The notes under the pieces: model-generated
The model's database searches: none
Told to the model about the DNA's origin: nothing
What the model saw: only the letters and a program-made list of their open reading frames with translations
DNA from: JAUSIF01 sp040901465
Lineage (GTDB): Bacteria; Pseudomonadota; Alphaproteobacteria; Rhizobiales; Xanthobacteraceae
Assembly (NCBI GenBank): GCA_040901465.1
Contig: JBBDYN010000015.1
Span: forward strand, 112,402-176,401
Length of the DNA: 64,000 bases
Direction: 5' to 3'
Translations under genes and position numbers: made by a program
Part shown: piece after piece, positions 32,870 through 41,934 of the stretch
Layout: each line of letters begins with the position of its first letter
Position numbering within the stretch: position 1 is the first letter of the stretch

Positions 32870-33868
32870 TCAGCGCAGGGCGGTGACGGCTTCGGACAAT
32901 TCGCCGAGCGCGCGTTCGGTCGCCTCCTTGCCGAGGCGGATCGCCTCCTCGGCGCGATGGAATTCGAACAGGCCGATCTGCGCCAGGCGCGGCGCGATCA
33001 AGAGGTCCGGCGGGTCGCCGGCGAGCCGCGAGCGGGCAATGCGGTCCTGCGTGATGTTGAAGGCGTCAACCATGACCGAGGCGATGCCGCCCGGCCCTTG
33101 TCCGGAGCCGACGATATCGCGGCGGAAGCGGCGCTGCAGGCGGAATACCCTGCCGATGCCGCGGCGCGGATCGGGGGTTTCCTCGACAGCCGGCTCGGAC
33201 TCGATGCCGTGCTCCTGAATGACGGTGCCGCGGCCGAACACGTCGGCGTGCAGATTGACGGCGATGACGACCCGGGCGCCAAGCGCGCGCGCCGCCGACA
33301 CTGGGATCGGATTGACCAATGCGCCATCCATGAGCCAGCGGCCGGCAACTTTCACCGGGCTGAAAATGCCGGGGAGGGCATAGCTCGCGCGGATCGCGTC
33401 GGTGAGACGGCCGCGAGTCAGCCAGATTTCGTGACCGGAGCCGATTTCGGTGGCGATCGCGGCAAAGCGCGTTTCCAGGTCCTCGACGACCATGTCGCCG
33501 AAATTGCTCTGCATGAGTTGCGCGAGCCGGCTGCCGTTGATCAGGCCGCTGCCGCCGATGCGGAAATCGAGCAGGCCAAGCACGCGCCGCTTGGTGATCG
33601 CGCGCACCCATTCCTCGAGCGAGTCGAGACGGCCGGCAGCCCAAGCCCCGCCAACCAGGGCGCCGATCGAAGTGCCGGCGATCACGTCGGGCTTGATGCC
33701 GGCCGACTCCAGCGCGCGCAAGACTCCGATGTGCGCCCAGCCGCGCGCGGCACCGCCGCCGAGCGCGAGCCCGATGCGCGGCCCGCGCGTCTGCGGCTCC
33801 TGGCGATCGACCGGCGCGTCCGATTCTGGATCGGACTCGTCGCGGCGCGACCAGACTCGAAAACGCAT
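32870..33868 (-). CDS. Patatin-like phospholipase (RssA-like)
   Basis: 332 residues. IGLALGGGAARGWAHIGVLRALESAGI holds the oxyanion GGGxRG, IAGTSIGALVGGAWAAG the catalytic Ser in GTSIG, and WLMDGALVNPIP the catalytic Asp of the Ser-Asp dyad. A variable basic insert (RRGIGRVFRLQRRFRRD) precedes the C terminus. The ATG at 33868 has GGAGGAG upstream. It likely hydrolyses membrane lipids or acyl esters in the cytoplasm. Confidence 0.92.
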   Translation of the reverse strand: MRFRVWSRRDESDPESDAPVDRQEPQTRGPRIGLALGGGAARGWAHIGVLRALESAGIKPDVIAGTSIGALVGGAWAAGRLDSLEEWVRAITKRRVLGLLDFRIGGSGLINGSRLAQLMQSNFGDMVVEDLETRFAAIATEIGSGHEIWLTRGRLTDAIRASYALPGIFSPVKVAGRWLMDGALVNPIPVSAARALGARVVIAVNLHADVFGRGTVIQEHGIESEPAVEETPDPRRGIGRVFRLQRRFRRDIVGSGQGPGGIASVMVDAFNITQDRIARSRLAGDPPDLLIAPRLAQIGLFEFHRAEEAIRLGKEATERALGELSEAVTALR

Positions 33869-33970
33869 AACCGCTCCTCCGGCGTTCCACAGGAATTTAA
33901 GCACGATCCGCGACGGATACAGATGCCCTTCGTCGGATTCGGACTAACGCTTAACCATGACAGGCGCGCT

Positions 33971-34369
33971 TCAGCCACCCTTCAGAAATGCGAGCGCGGA
34001 AGGCTTGTTCCCCTGGCCGAAGGACAGACGCCGGTAGAAGCACGAGCGCCTGCCCGTGTGACAGGCGACGCCTTTACCGCCGACCTTCACCTTGAGGAGC
34101 AGAGCGTCCTGATCGCAATCGACGACCAGATCTTCGACCTTCAACGTGTTGCCGCTCGTCTCGCCCTTGCGCCAAAGCGTTTTGCGCGAGCGCGACCAGA
34201 ACCAGGCTTCGCCCGTCTCGAGCGTGCGCGCGAGCGCGTCCGCATTCATGTGCGCGAGCATGAGCACGGCGCCGTCGCCCGCGTCCGCGACGATGCAGGC
34301 GAGGAGGCCGTGCTCGTCGAAGCGCGGCGTGAAGCGGGTGGTCGTTTCCAGTTCGCTGGCGGTCGTCAT
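33971..34369 (-). CDS. hisI: Phosphoribosyl-AMP cyclohydrolase
   Basis: 132 residues, the single-domain alphaproteobacterial HisI without a fused HisE. Key motifs are MLAHMNADALARTLETGEAWFWSRSR, LWRKGETSGNTL, DCDQDALLLKV (Mg/Zn Asp residues) and ACHTGRRSCFYR (zinc Cys). It opens the purine ring of PR-AMP in the third step of histidine synthesis. GGGAGACAC precedes the ATG. The gene neighbourhood with folE is common in Hyphomicrobiales. Confidence 0.95.
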   Translation of the reverse strand: MTTASELETTTRFTPRFDEHGLLACIVADAGDGAVLMLAHMNADALARTLETGEAWFWSRSRKTLWRKGETSGNTLKVEDLVVDCDQDALLLKVKVGGKGVACHTGRRSCFYRRLSFGQGNKPSALAFLKGG

Positions 34370-34451
34370 GATGTGTCTCCCGGCTTCGGACTACTACGGT
34401 GGCCTTCGCATGCACCAGCGAAATCATCGGGCCGCGTCACCGCAAAGCAAA

Positions 34452-34476
34452 CGGCCCCGGATTTGGTCCGGGGCCG
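34452..34476 (-). terminator. Terminator downstream of folE
   Basis: Perfect ten-base stem CGGCCCCGGA (34452-34461) with its complement at 34467-34476 and a five-base loop, followed on the minus strand by TTTGCTTT. It lies 28 bases beyond the folE stop. Confidence 0.75.
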
Positions 34477-34503
34477 CTGACTTTCAAGGATGAACGACGA
34501 AAC

Positions 34504-35145
34504 TCAGGCGCCGTTGCTGCGGCGAACGAGCGTGATGAAGCGGACCTGCTCGGCCGGGTCATCGCGGAAGATGCCGCTGAACTGAGTCGTCACCGTCGAC
34601 GTGCCCCACTTCTGCACGCCGCGCATTGCCATGCACATGTGCTCGGCTTCGATCATGAGCGCGACGCCGCGTGGCTTGAGGTTCTCGTCGATCGCGGAAA
34701 TCACCTGCGAAGTGAGATGCTCCTGCGTCTGCAAGCGGCGTGCATACATGTCGAGTACGCGCGCGATCTTCGATAGACCGACCACGCGCTCGCTCGGGAA
34801 ATATGCGAGGTGCGCGCGCCCGACGATCGGGAACATGTGATGCTCGCAGAACGAGTAGAACGGAATGTCACGCACGAGCACGAGGTCGTCGAAGTGTCCG
34901 ATCTCGCCGAAGGTGCGGTCGAGGACGTTCTCGGGCCGCTCCTGGTAGCCGGCGAAAAATTCTTCGTAGGCGCGAACCAACCGCTCCGGCGTGTCGAGCA
35001 GGCCTTCGCGATTCGGATCGTCGCCGATCCAAGCGATAAGCGTACGTGCCGCGGCCTCGGCCTGCTCGCGCGATGGCCGTTCGACACGGTCCACCTTGGC
35101 CACACTATCTGCGCGCGGCTGAAACGATTTTACGACGGCGTCCAT
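34504..35145 (-). CDS. folE: GTP cyclohydrolase I
   Basis: 213 residues from an ATG with GGGAGAT upstream. The family motifs are complete: DPNREGLLDTPERLVRAYEE, SFCEHHMFPIVG (zinc Cys and His), VVGLSKIARVLDMYARRLQTQE and EAEHMCMAMRG (second zinc Cys), ending FRDDPAEQVRFITLVR. It makes dihydroneopterin triphosphate for folate. Its own terminator lies downstream. The frame extends to 35217 without homology. Confidence 0.96.
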   Translation of the reverse strand: MDAVVKSFQPRADSVAKVDRVERPSREQAEAAARTLIAWIGDDPNREGLLDTPERLVRAYEEFFAGYQERPENVLDRTFGEIGHFDDLVLVRDIPFYSFCEHHMFPIVGRAHLAYFPSERVVGLSKIARVLDMYARRLQTQEHLTSQVISAIDENLKPRGVALMIEAEHMCMAMRGVQKWGTSTVTTQFSGIFRDDPAEQVRFITLVRRSNGA

Positions 35146-35506
35146 GACGATCCTGATCTCCCAGTTCGACCGGTATCTAAACGGCCGAAAGACTTCGGCG
35201 TTCCATTGCTGCGACAATCGTACGGGACCGACGAACGACCGCGTTGATCCTCGGCAGAGGGAACCCCGACGTGTGCCGGAGCCTTCCGCCTGTCCCTAGC
35301 GACCACTATATTGACCTGGGATCGCACCCTCTCGACGCCCACCCGCAGGATCGCAACGCCCGCGTAGGTGCATATCTAGTGGCCGATCAAGGCAAAATTC
35401 AAGCATCGCGTTAGCAGGGTTTTGCAAGTAGTAAACCGCCGCCGCCGGACTAATCGGATGGCGCGATTCAGTGGGCAGATCGCGATCCGGGAGCCACAGA
35501 CCGACC
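35146..35506. other. Divergent intergenic region, folE / IscU-like
   Basis: 361 bases with no supportable gene. A short inverted pair CGGCCGAAAGACTTCGGC occurs near 35181-35198. It must contain the promoters for folE and for the IscU-like/yidD pair; I cannot name specific elements. Confidence 0.5.
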
Positions 35507-35956
35507 ATGCTGGACGACGTCTACAACCGGCGAATTCTGGAGTTGGCGGCGGAGATCCCGCGACTCGGCCGGCTCGACCACTCGGACGCCAGCGCGACCG
35601 CCCACTCGAAACTGTGCGGTTCGACGGTGACGGTCGACCTTGCGCTGGAAGGGGATACCGTCACCGACTTCGCCCATGAGGTTAAGGCGTGCGCGCTCGG
35701 CCAGGCGTCCTCCTCGATCATGGCGCGAAACGTCATCGGCTCGACGGCGGACGAACTGCGCGACATCCGGTTGCAGATGCGCCGGATGCTCAAGGAAAAG
35801 GGCTCGCCGCCGGCCGGCAAATGGCGCGACCTGGCCGTGCTCGAACCGGTGCGCGACTATCAGGCGCGTCACGCTTCCACGATGCTGACGTTCGACGCGG
35901 TGGTGGCGGCAATCGACGAAATCCAGGCCAGGCGCCGGGGCCAGGCGGCGGAGTAA
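35507..35956 (+). CDS. IscU/SufU-like Fe-S scaffold protein, third Cys replaced
   Basis: 149 residues of the NifU_N/IscU fold (MLDDVYNRRILELAAEIPRLG). Two of the three scaffold cysteines are present, C37 in SKLCGSTVTVDL and C62 in VKACALGQASSSI. At the third site, where IscU and SufU have Cys, this protein has S124 (RHASTMLTF). The Asp near the first Cys is shifted also. It may use other ligands or be a carrier with reduced cluster binding. Its stop overlaps the yidD start (TAATG), so the two are translated together. Confidence 0.82.
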   Translation: MLDDVYNRRILELAAEIPRLGRLDHSDASATAHSKLCGSTVTVDLALEGDTVTDFAHEVKACALGQASSSIMARNVIGSTADELRDIRLQMRRMLKEKGSPPAGKWRDLAVLEPVRDYQARHASTMLTFDAVVAAIDEIQARRRGQAAE

Positions 35957-36372
35957 TGGTGCGGCCACGGAGCGATCACGTCGTCCGGCGGGCTTCACGA
36001 GCGCGAGCCGCGACGCCGGATGCGCTTTTTGCCGCAGTGGCCAAAAGTCCGACCTTGATCGCCCGCGGTCTTATCGCAGGCTACCGGTACAGCCTGTCGT
36101 CGCTCGCCGGCGGCACCTGCCGGCACTTGCCAACTTGCTCGGAGTACGCAGACGAGGCTTTCGTCCGGCACGGATTCTGGGCCGGCGGCTGGATGACGCT
36201 CGCCCGGCTATGCCGCTGCCACCCTTGGGGTACGTCGGGATTGGATTTCGTGCCGGCCCGACTGCCGGCGCGCTCGCACTGGTACCTGCCATGGCGCTAC
36301 GGCCGATGGCGGGGGGTAGAAGAACGCGCCGGCGGCGCGAGGCGGGGCCGCCGGCGCGTCCGGGCACCCTAG
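35956..36372 (+). CDS. yidD: Membrane protein insertion efficiency factor YidD
   Basis: 138 residues, somewhat longer than typical YidD, with an N-terminal basic extension. The core GLIAGYRYSLSSLAGGTCRH, LPTCSEYADEAFVRHGFW and RLCRCHPWGTSGLDFVP is diagnostic, including conserved Cys pairs. YidD associates peripherally with the inner membrane and aids YidC-dependent insertion. ATG overlaps the IscU-like stop; its own stop overlaps the stop of the convergent gene (CTAG). Confidence 0.92.
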   Translation: MVRPRSDHVVRRASRARAATPDALFAAVAKSPTLIARGLIAGYRYSLSSLAGGTCRHLPTCSEYADEAFVRHGFWAGGWMTLARLCRCHPWGTSGLDFVPARLPARSHWYLPWRYGRWRGVEERAGGARRGRRRVRAP

Positions 36373-37655
36373 CGGTACTGACTCGCCAACAACTCGAGCC
36401 GCTGAGGCGCTTCCCGGGATCCGTATTGCTTCGCTTTCTCGTACCAATCGCGCGCCATCATGACGTCCGGCGTCGAGCCGTGGACGCGCAGGCGGTTGAG
36501 TACGATCGGGTCGTAGCTGCCGGCGAGCGCGAAGGCTGCGCGCGCGTCGCGTGCCTCCGCCGCGCGACGCAAGAGCAGGCGGGCGCTGGCAATGTCGCCG
36601 CTGTTCAACAAGTCTTCTCCGCGCTTCACCATCAAGGCGAGCTCCTGCGGATCGATATTGCGAGCCGCTGTCTGCGTCGGCGGTGCCGGTGGCGTCGATG
36701 CAGCCGGCGCAGCCGGTGCGGGCGGTGCAGCCGGTGCCTTCGCCTGCGTGGGGGCGGGCGCGGGCAGCTGAGCGCTTGGCGCTGCCCATTCGAGGCGCAT
36801 CGATTGACGATCGACCACAGAGCTGTCGGCGAGTTGCAGCGCGACTGAGTATTCCATGGTGCCGGAGAATCCGGCCGGCGGCCGCAACATTGTCGTGGCG
36901 AGCTCGCTCGCCGGCACGATCCAACCCGTCGCACCCCATGATTTGCCCGCGCTCAGGGTCGTGCCCTGCGCCAGTCCGCTGATGACGGCGGTGGTGCCGT
37001 CGCGCGGCGACTCGACGCCGACGCCCAGCAGAATTTCCTCGTTGTTCTCCGCGCTCGCGCCGTTGACGACGAGACGCGGCAGCGAAAGCTTGTTCGCCGC
37101 TGCGTCAATCGGCGCGTTCACGGCGTCGGATTTCGTTTCCGGCGCCGCGGCGAACAGCGAAGCGAGACGCGCGCCTTGATCGCTGAAACTCGCAGACCAC
37201 TCCGCCGGCACGGGAAGACTTCCCGTCACGTGCAGAGCGACGAGCGAGGACGTGGCGAGGAGCACTGCGAAGGTGCCGACGGTCCAGCGTAGGCCGCCGC
37301 TCTTCCGCACGATCGGCGGCGGCGGCAATGGAGCGAAATTCGGAAAGCGCCGCTGGCGAACGCGGAAATTTTCCGACGTGATGATCTGCTCCAGGCGATC
37401 GAGTTCGCTCTGCGCGAGACCCACTTCGTTCTGCTCGACCCAAACTGGGTCGTACTGATCCGTACGCAACGGCGGCGCGTCGAGAGCGATCGGCGGCTGT
37501 TCGTCCCACGGCACTTCGGCGGGCGGCTCGTGGACGCGCTGCTCATGCGCGGGATGCGGGTGAGCCGGTTGCTGGTGAGCGGGGTACTGCTGGTGACCCG
37601 GGTGTTGCTGAAGCGGCTCGTCAGGCCGGTAATTGCGGTGGCTTGGGGAATTCAT
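36369..37655 (-). CDS. Unrecognised membrane protein with His/Pro/Gln-rich N terminus
   Basis: 428 residues. Residues 18-44 are a low-complexity His-Pro-Gln stretch (HPGHQQYPAHQQPAHPHP). A single membrane segment lies near 122-142 (WTVGTFAVLLATSSLVALHV), so the rest is probably periplasmic. There is an Ala-Pro linker near 300-335, then a C-terminal Sel1/TPR-like helical part (EDLLNSGDIASARLLLRRAAEARDARAAF, DWYEKAKQYG). AGGAGG precedes the ATG. Single-pass anchor with a repeat domain suggests a scaffold for envelope proteins; nothing more specific is supported. Confidence 0.75.
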   Translation of the reverse strand: MNSPSHRNYRPDEPLQQHPGHQQYPAHQQPAHPHPAHEQRVHEPPAEVPWDEQPPIALDAPPLRTDQYDPVWVEQNEVGLAQSELDRLEQIITSENFRVRQRRFPNFAPLPPPPIVRKSGGLRWTVGTFAVLLATSSLVALHVTGSLPVPAEWSASFSDQGARLASLFAAAPETKSDAVNAPIDAAANKLSLPRLVVNGASAENNEEILLGVGVESPRDGTTAVISGLAQGTTLSAGKSWGATGWIVPASELATTMLRPPAGFSGTMEYSVALQLADSSVVDRQSMRLEWAAPSAQLPAPAPTQAKAPAAPPAPAAPAASTPPAPPTQTAARNIDPQELALMVKRGEDLLNSGDIASARLLLRRAAEARDARAAFALAGSYDPIVLNRLRVHGSTPDVMMARDWYEKAKQYGSREAPQRLELLASQYR

Positions 37656-37714
37656 CGATGCCTCCTGTTTGCCAAGATCGATCGGCGTTCAACGCATGGT
37701 CGCGCTCGTGCCGG

Positions 37715-38884
37715 CTATCGGCGCTCGCGCGATTGTTTCCATTCGAGAAACTCCTCGAACAGGCGTTCCTGGTCTTCAGGTGCGAAGCCAAGAGCACCGC
37801 CCGCGCGGGGAGCGCCGCGCGAGTCAACGTGGGCATCGAACTTGCTGCGTTCGGACGTAATGGGCTCGGTCTGGTTCTTCGCCAGCCACTCTTCAGCGGC
37901 GTCGAAGCGCTTCCAGCCCGGCAAGGTGGCCGAGAGATTTGCCTCGCGCCATTTCGGATGACGCGGCGGCTTCTGGAATTCCGCGATCTTCGGGAAGAAC
38001 TGTTCGACGAATTTCGTCAGGCGCTGATATCGGTCGGTGTCCTTCGCCCAATTGTAGGCGATCAACACGCAGCCGACGGCGATCGTCTCGACCTTGCGGC
38101 CGGGCTCGATCAGGTTCGGATAGTCCTCGTGCGTGAGGACTGCAGGGAGAAAATCCTCCTGCAAGGGCTTGGAAAAGGCTACCGGCAGGATGCGAAATCC
38201 GTCGGACGCCTTCAGTTTGGAAATCGATCCCGGCGGCTTGCCGGCGATCAGTATGGTCGCCGCAATCTCGCCCTTCTTCAGCGCCTCGAAAGCGTCGGCC
38301 TGACCCATGTTGACTTCCTGGGCCTTGATGCCGAGGCGATTGAATATTTCCTGGGTCGAGAGTTGCGTGCCGCTGCCGACGTCGCTGAAATTGACCTTCT
38401 TGCCGGCGAGTTGTTCGATCGAATTAATGCCGGAATCGGCGCGGGCAATGAGATGCATTTCCTCATTGAAGAGCTTGGCGATGTAGACGATCTTGTCGTC
38501 GATCGGTCCGATTTCGTTGGTGCGGCGGAAGCGAGCGAGCAGCACCGATTGTGTGATGCCTAGATCGACGCCCTTCAGGAAGCGCACGTCCTGGATATTT
38601 TGTCCGCCGCCTTTGCCGATGATCGGCAGGACGCGAAAATCATTGCCGTCGTCGAGGACCGCCGACATGTCGTAGGCAATCGACAAATAGGTGCCGTTGA
38701 CATTGCCCGATACGATGCCAACCGTGTTCTGGTTGATCAGATAACCGAGGCGATTGGCGACCGGGCCATCGCCGCGGAAATGTTTGATTGGACGAGAGTC
38801 CTGAGCGATGGCGGGAATTGCGAGGAACGAGAGAACGCAGAAAACCGCAGCAGACGTTACTCCGGACGCAACCTTTGCACGCAT
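37715..38884 (-). CDS. TAXI family TRAP transporter solute-binding protein
   Basis: 389 residues with a Sec signal (SAAVFCVLSFLAIPAIAQ). NTVGIVSGNVNGTYLSIAYDMSAVLDD, GKGGGQNIQDVRFLKGVDLGITQSV and GKKVNFSDVGSGTQLSTQEIFNRLGI are TAXI (TRAP-associated extracytoplasmic immunogenic) motifs. Such proteins bind glutamate or organic acids in the periplasm for fused TRAP permeases, but no permease gene is nearby. It carries a longer charged C-terminal tail than usual. Start at 38884 opens the signal peptide; the open frame upstream has no homology. Confidence 0.86.
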   Translation of the reverse strand: MRAKVASGVTSAAVFCVLSFLAIPAIAQDSRPIKHFRGDGPVANRLGYLINQNTVGIVSGNVNGTYLSIAYDMSAVLDDGNDFRVLPIIGKGGGQNIQDVRFLKGVDLGITQSVLLARFRRTNEIGPIDDKIVYIAKLFNEEMHLIARADSGINSIEQLAGKKVNFSDVGSGTQLSTQEIFNRLGIKAQEVNMGQADAFEALKKGEIAATILIAGKPPGSISKLKASDGFRILPVAFSKPLQEDFLPAVLTHEDYPNLIEPGRKVETIAVGCVLIAYNWAKDTDRYQRLTKFVEQFFPKIAEFQKPPRHPKWREANLSATLPGWKRFDAAEEWLAKNQTEPITSERSKFDAHVDSRGAPRAGGALGFAPEDQERLFEEFLEWKQSRERR

Positions 38885-39228
38885 ACGGACGCCGGCATGT
38901 CGAGGCAACAAGCCCCAACACAAAACCGCTCCCTGACTTGCGGCGGTCCCGATTGCCCCGAAGACCGTCGCGTCACCCCGGCTGCCGCGATCCGACTTCT
39001 CATTCGGTCGGTACGCGATCTTTTTGTTGATGCGAATCTTCTCAGGGATTGTGTCCGATGTTCGCAGCCATTGTGGCGATCGCAGGGTATTGTTAGGCGC
39101 GCCGAATTCGTGTTGTTTGCAGCGCAACGATTCAGGCTCGCGGCCGGTCCGGACACGGTCGTGTCGCAAACGGAAAGTCCGGTCACGCTTACCTGCGTTC
39201 GTAGGCAGCGAGTGAGCAGGAGAAAACG
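38885..39228. other. Divergent intergenic region, TAXI / thrS
   Basis: 344 bases, no gene and no recognisable RNA element. Both flanking genes point outward, so both promoters should lie here. I looked for a tRNA-responsive T-box and found none. Confidence 0.5.
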
Positions 39229-41172
39229 ATGGTCACGTTGACGTTTCCCGACGGCGCGCGCCGGGAATACCCGGACGGCATCACGGGTCTCGAGGTCGCG
39301 AAGGGGATTTCGCCTTCGCTTGCCAAGCGCACGGTCGCAATGGTGCTTGACGGCCAACTGGCCGATCTCACAGACAAAATTGCCAGCGACGCAAAGATCG
39401 AGTTCGTCGCGCGCGGTGACCCGCGGGCGCTGGAGTTGATCCGGCATGACGCGGCGCACGTGATGGCGGAGGCGGTGCAGACGCTCTGGCCCGGTACGCA
39501 GGCAACGATCGGACCGGTGATCGAGAACGGGTTCTACTACGATTTCTTCCGCAACGAGCCGTTCACGCCCGAGGATTTCCCGGCGATCGAGAAGAAAATG
39601 CGCGAGATCATCGCGCGCGACAAACACTTCACCAAGGAAGTGTGGCCGCGCAACGAGGCGAAGCGCGTGTTCCGCGAGAAGGGCGAGAATTTCAAGGTCG
39701 AGCTCGTGGATGCGATACCGCCCGGGGAAGACCTGAAAATCTACAAGCAGGGGGAGTGGTTCGATCTCTGCCGCGGGCCGCACATGACGTCGGTCGGCAA
39801 GGTCGGCAATGCCTTCAAACTGATGAAGGTCGCGGGCGCTTATTGGCGCGGCGACGCGAAGAACCCGATGCTCACGCGCATCTACGGCACGGCGTGGCAG
39901 TCGCAGGAGCAGCTCGACCAATACGTCCATCAGCTCGAGGAGGCGGAGAAGCGCGATCACCGACGGCTCGGGCGCGAGATGGATCTATTTCATTTCCAGG
40001 AGGAGGCGCCGGGCTCGGTGTTCTGGCACCCGAAGGGCTGGACGCTGTTTCAGACGCTGGAAAACTACATCCGCCGGCGGCAGAGCGATGCGGGCTACAT
40101 GGAAGTGAACGCGCCGCAGCTCATGGACTCCTCCCTGTGGGTCACGTCGGGCCACATGGAAATATATCGCGAGTTGATGTTTCTCACGGAGAAGCGCGAG
40201 GAAGAGGATCGGCGATACGTCATCAAGCCGATGAATTGCCCGGGCCACGTGCAGATCTTCAAGAACGGGCTCAAGTCCTATCGCGACCTGCCGTATCGGC
40301 TCGCGGAGCTCGGCAAAGTGCATCGGTTCGAGCCGTCGGGCGCACTGCACGGGCTCATGCGCGTGCGTGCGTTCACGCAGGACGACGCGCATGTTTTCAT
40401 TCCGGAAGACCAGATCGCGGATGAGACGCTGAAGATGCATCAGCTGATCCTGTCGATCTACGCGGATTTCGGCTTCACGGACGTCAAGGTAAAGTTCGCC
40501 GACCGCCCCGAGCAGCGCATCGGCGAGGACGCCGTGTGGGAGAAGGCCGAGGCGGCGTTGCTTCGCGCCTTGGAGATCGCGGAATATCCCTACACGTACA
40601 ACAAGGGCGAGGGCGCGTTTTACGGTCCGAAGCTCGAGTACGCGTTGCGCGATGCGATCGGCCGCGACTGGCAGTGCGGCACGGTGCAGGTCGACCTCAA
40701 TCTTCCGGGGCGGCTCGGGGCGTTCTATATCGCGCCGTCGGGCGAGAAGATCGTGCCCGTGATGTTGCACCGGGCGCTGTTCGGCTCGCTCGAACGCTTC
40801 ACCGGCATTCTGATCGAGCACCACGCGGGACATTTTCCGCTGTGGCTCGCGCCGTTGCAGGCGATGGTGTGTACGATCACGTCGGATGCGGACGCCTATG
40901 CGGCCGATGTCGCTGCCGCCGCGAAGAAGCTCGGCCTGCGCGTCGAGGCCGATCTTCGCAACGAGAAGATCAATTACAAGGTCCGCGAACATTCGCTCGC
41001 GAAGGTGCCGGTGCTGCTCGTGGTCGGCAAGAAAGAGGCCGCCGAGCGCGCGGTTTCGATCCGCCGGCTCGGCAGCGAGAAGCAGAGCGTGATGCCGCTC
41101 GCCGCGGCACTTGCGGCATTGGCGGCGGAAGCGACAGCACCGGACGTGAAACGGATGCAGGAAGCGGCGTAA
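39229..41172 (+). CDS. thrS: Threonyl-tRNA synthetase
   Basis: 647 residues with all domains: TGS (1-60, VTLTFPDGARREYPDGITG), editing SAD-like part (HDAAHVMAEAVQTLWPGTQ), class II core with MNCPGHVQIFKNGLKSYRDLPYR and RVRAFTQDDAHVF (motif 2), motif 3 MLHRALFGSLERFTGILIEH, and the anticodon domain from about 545 (PLWLAPLQAMV). It charges tRNA-Thr. GCAGGAGAAAACG precedes the ATG. Full length and intact. Confidence 0.97.
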   Translation: MVTLTFPDGARREYPDGITGLEVAKGISPSLAKRTVAMVLDGQLADLTDKIASDAKIEFVARGDPRALELIRHDAAHVMAEAVQTLWPGTQATIGPVIENGFYYDFFRNEPFTPEDFPAIEKKMREIIARDKHFTKEVWPRNEAKRVFREKGENFKVELVDAIPPGEDLKIYKQGEWFDLCRGPHMTSVGKVGNAFKLMKVAGAYWRGDAKNPMLTRIYGTAWQSQEQLDQYVHQLEEAEKRDHRRLGREMDLFHFQEEAPGSVFWHPKGWTLFQTLENYIRRRQSDAGYMEVNAPQLMDSSLWVTSGHMEIYRELMFLTEKREEEDRRYVIKPMNCPGHVQIFKNGLKSYRDLPYRLAELGKVHRFEPSGALHGLMRVRAFTQDDAHVFIPEDQIADETLKMHQLILSIYADFGFTDVKVKFADRPEQRIGEDAVWEKAEAALLRALEIAEYPYTYNKGEGAFYGPKLEYALRDAIGRDWQCGTVQVDLNLPGRLGAFYIAPSGEKIVPVMLHRALFGSLERFTGILIEHHAGHFPLWLAPLQAMVCTITSDADAYAADVAAAAKKLGLRVEADLRNEKINYKVREHSLAKVPVLLVVGKKEAAERAVSIRRLGSEKQSVMPLAAALAALAAEATAPDVKRMQEAA

Positions 41173-41202
41173 CCAAAATCGATCTGCGTGGAGTTTCCCG
41201 CC

Positions 41203-41934
41203 ATGGCCCGGTCGGTTTTTCTTGCCGGAGCGTCAGGCGCTATCGGACGACGGCTCGTGCCGCTTCTCGTCGACGCCGGCCACAAGGTCGCCGGCACGAC
41301 GCGCTCGCCGGAAAAGGCGGATGCCTTGCGCGCGGTAGGTGCGAGGCCCTTCGTCGTCGATGCCTTCGACATGGGCGCATTGAAAGACGCGATGGAGAAG
41401 GTGTGGCCGGAAATCGTCATCCATCAGCTTACCGATCTTGCACTTCTGTCGGATCCAAGCCGGATTGTGGAGGCGCTTGAGAGAAATGCGCGCCTGCGCA
41501 CCGAGGCGACCGCAAATCTCGTGGCAGCGTCGCTGCTCGTCGGCGCGCGCCGGCTGGTCGCGCAGAGCATCTCCTTCGCCTATGCGCCGGGGAAGGAGCC
41601 CTATCGGGAGAGCGATCCGCTGAATCTGAACGCGGAGCCGAGCCGTGCCGTTTCCGTGCGCGGCGTCGCGGCGCTCGAGCGGGAAGTGACGCAGACTCCG
41701 GGGATCGAGGGCGTCGTGTTGCGCTATGGCCGGCTTTATGGACCCGGCACCGGCGTCGAAGAGCGGCCCGCCCGCGGGGCTGTACACGTCGACGCGGCTG
41801 CGCACGCGGCGCTGCTCGCGATCGATCGCGGCAAGCCCGGCATCTACAACATTGCCGAGGACGACGGCGAGGTCGCGATCGACAAGGCGCACAACGAACT
41901 CGGCTTTGATCCGGGCTTTCGGCTGCGCGCGTGA
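41203..41934 (+). CDS. NAD-dependent epimerase/dehydratase family protein
   Basis: 243 residues. The Rossmann start SVFLAGASGAIGRRLVPLLVDAGHKV has GxxGxxG; SISFAYAPG is the Ser-Tyr region but the usual YxxxK appears modified (SVRGVAALE), so it may be an atypical extended SDR without standard catalysis, like many SDR_a proteins. LRYGRLYGPGTG is conserved in the family. Thirty bases after thrS on the same strand. Substrate unknown. Confidence 0.85.
   Translation: MARSVFLAGASGAIGRRLVPLLVDAGHKVAGTTRSPEKADALRAVGARPFVVDAFDMGALKDAMEKVWPEIVIHQLTDLALLSDPSRIVEALERNARLRTEATANLVAASLLVGARRLVAQSISFAYAPGKEPYRESDPLNLNAEPSRAVSVRGVAALEREVTQTPGIEGVVLRYGRLYGPGTGVEERPARGAVHVDAAAHAALLAIDRGKPGIYNIAEDDGEVAIDKAHNELGFDPGFRLRA

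Noticed and set aside
35689..35955. Upstream extension of yidD
   Set aside because: The open frame runs back into the IscU-like gene in another frame; the TAATG overlap and YidD homology set the start at 35956.
38885..39228. T-box or attenuator upstream of thrS
   Set aside because: No specifier loop, antiterminator pair or T-box consensus was seen; T-boxes are not expected in alphaproteobacteria.
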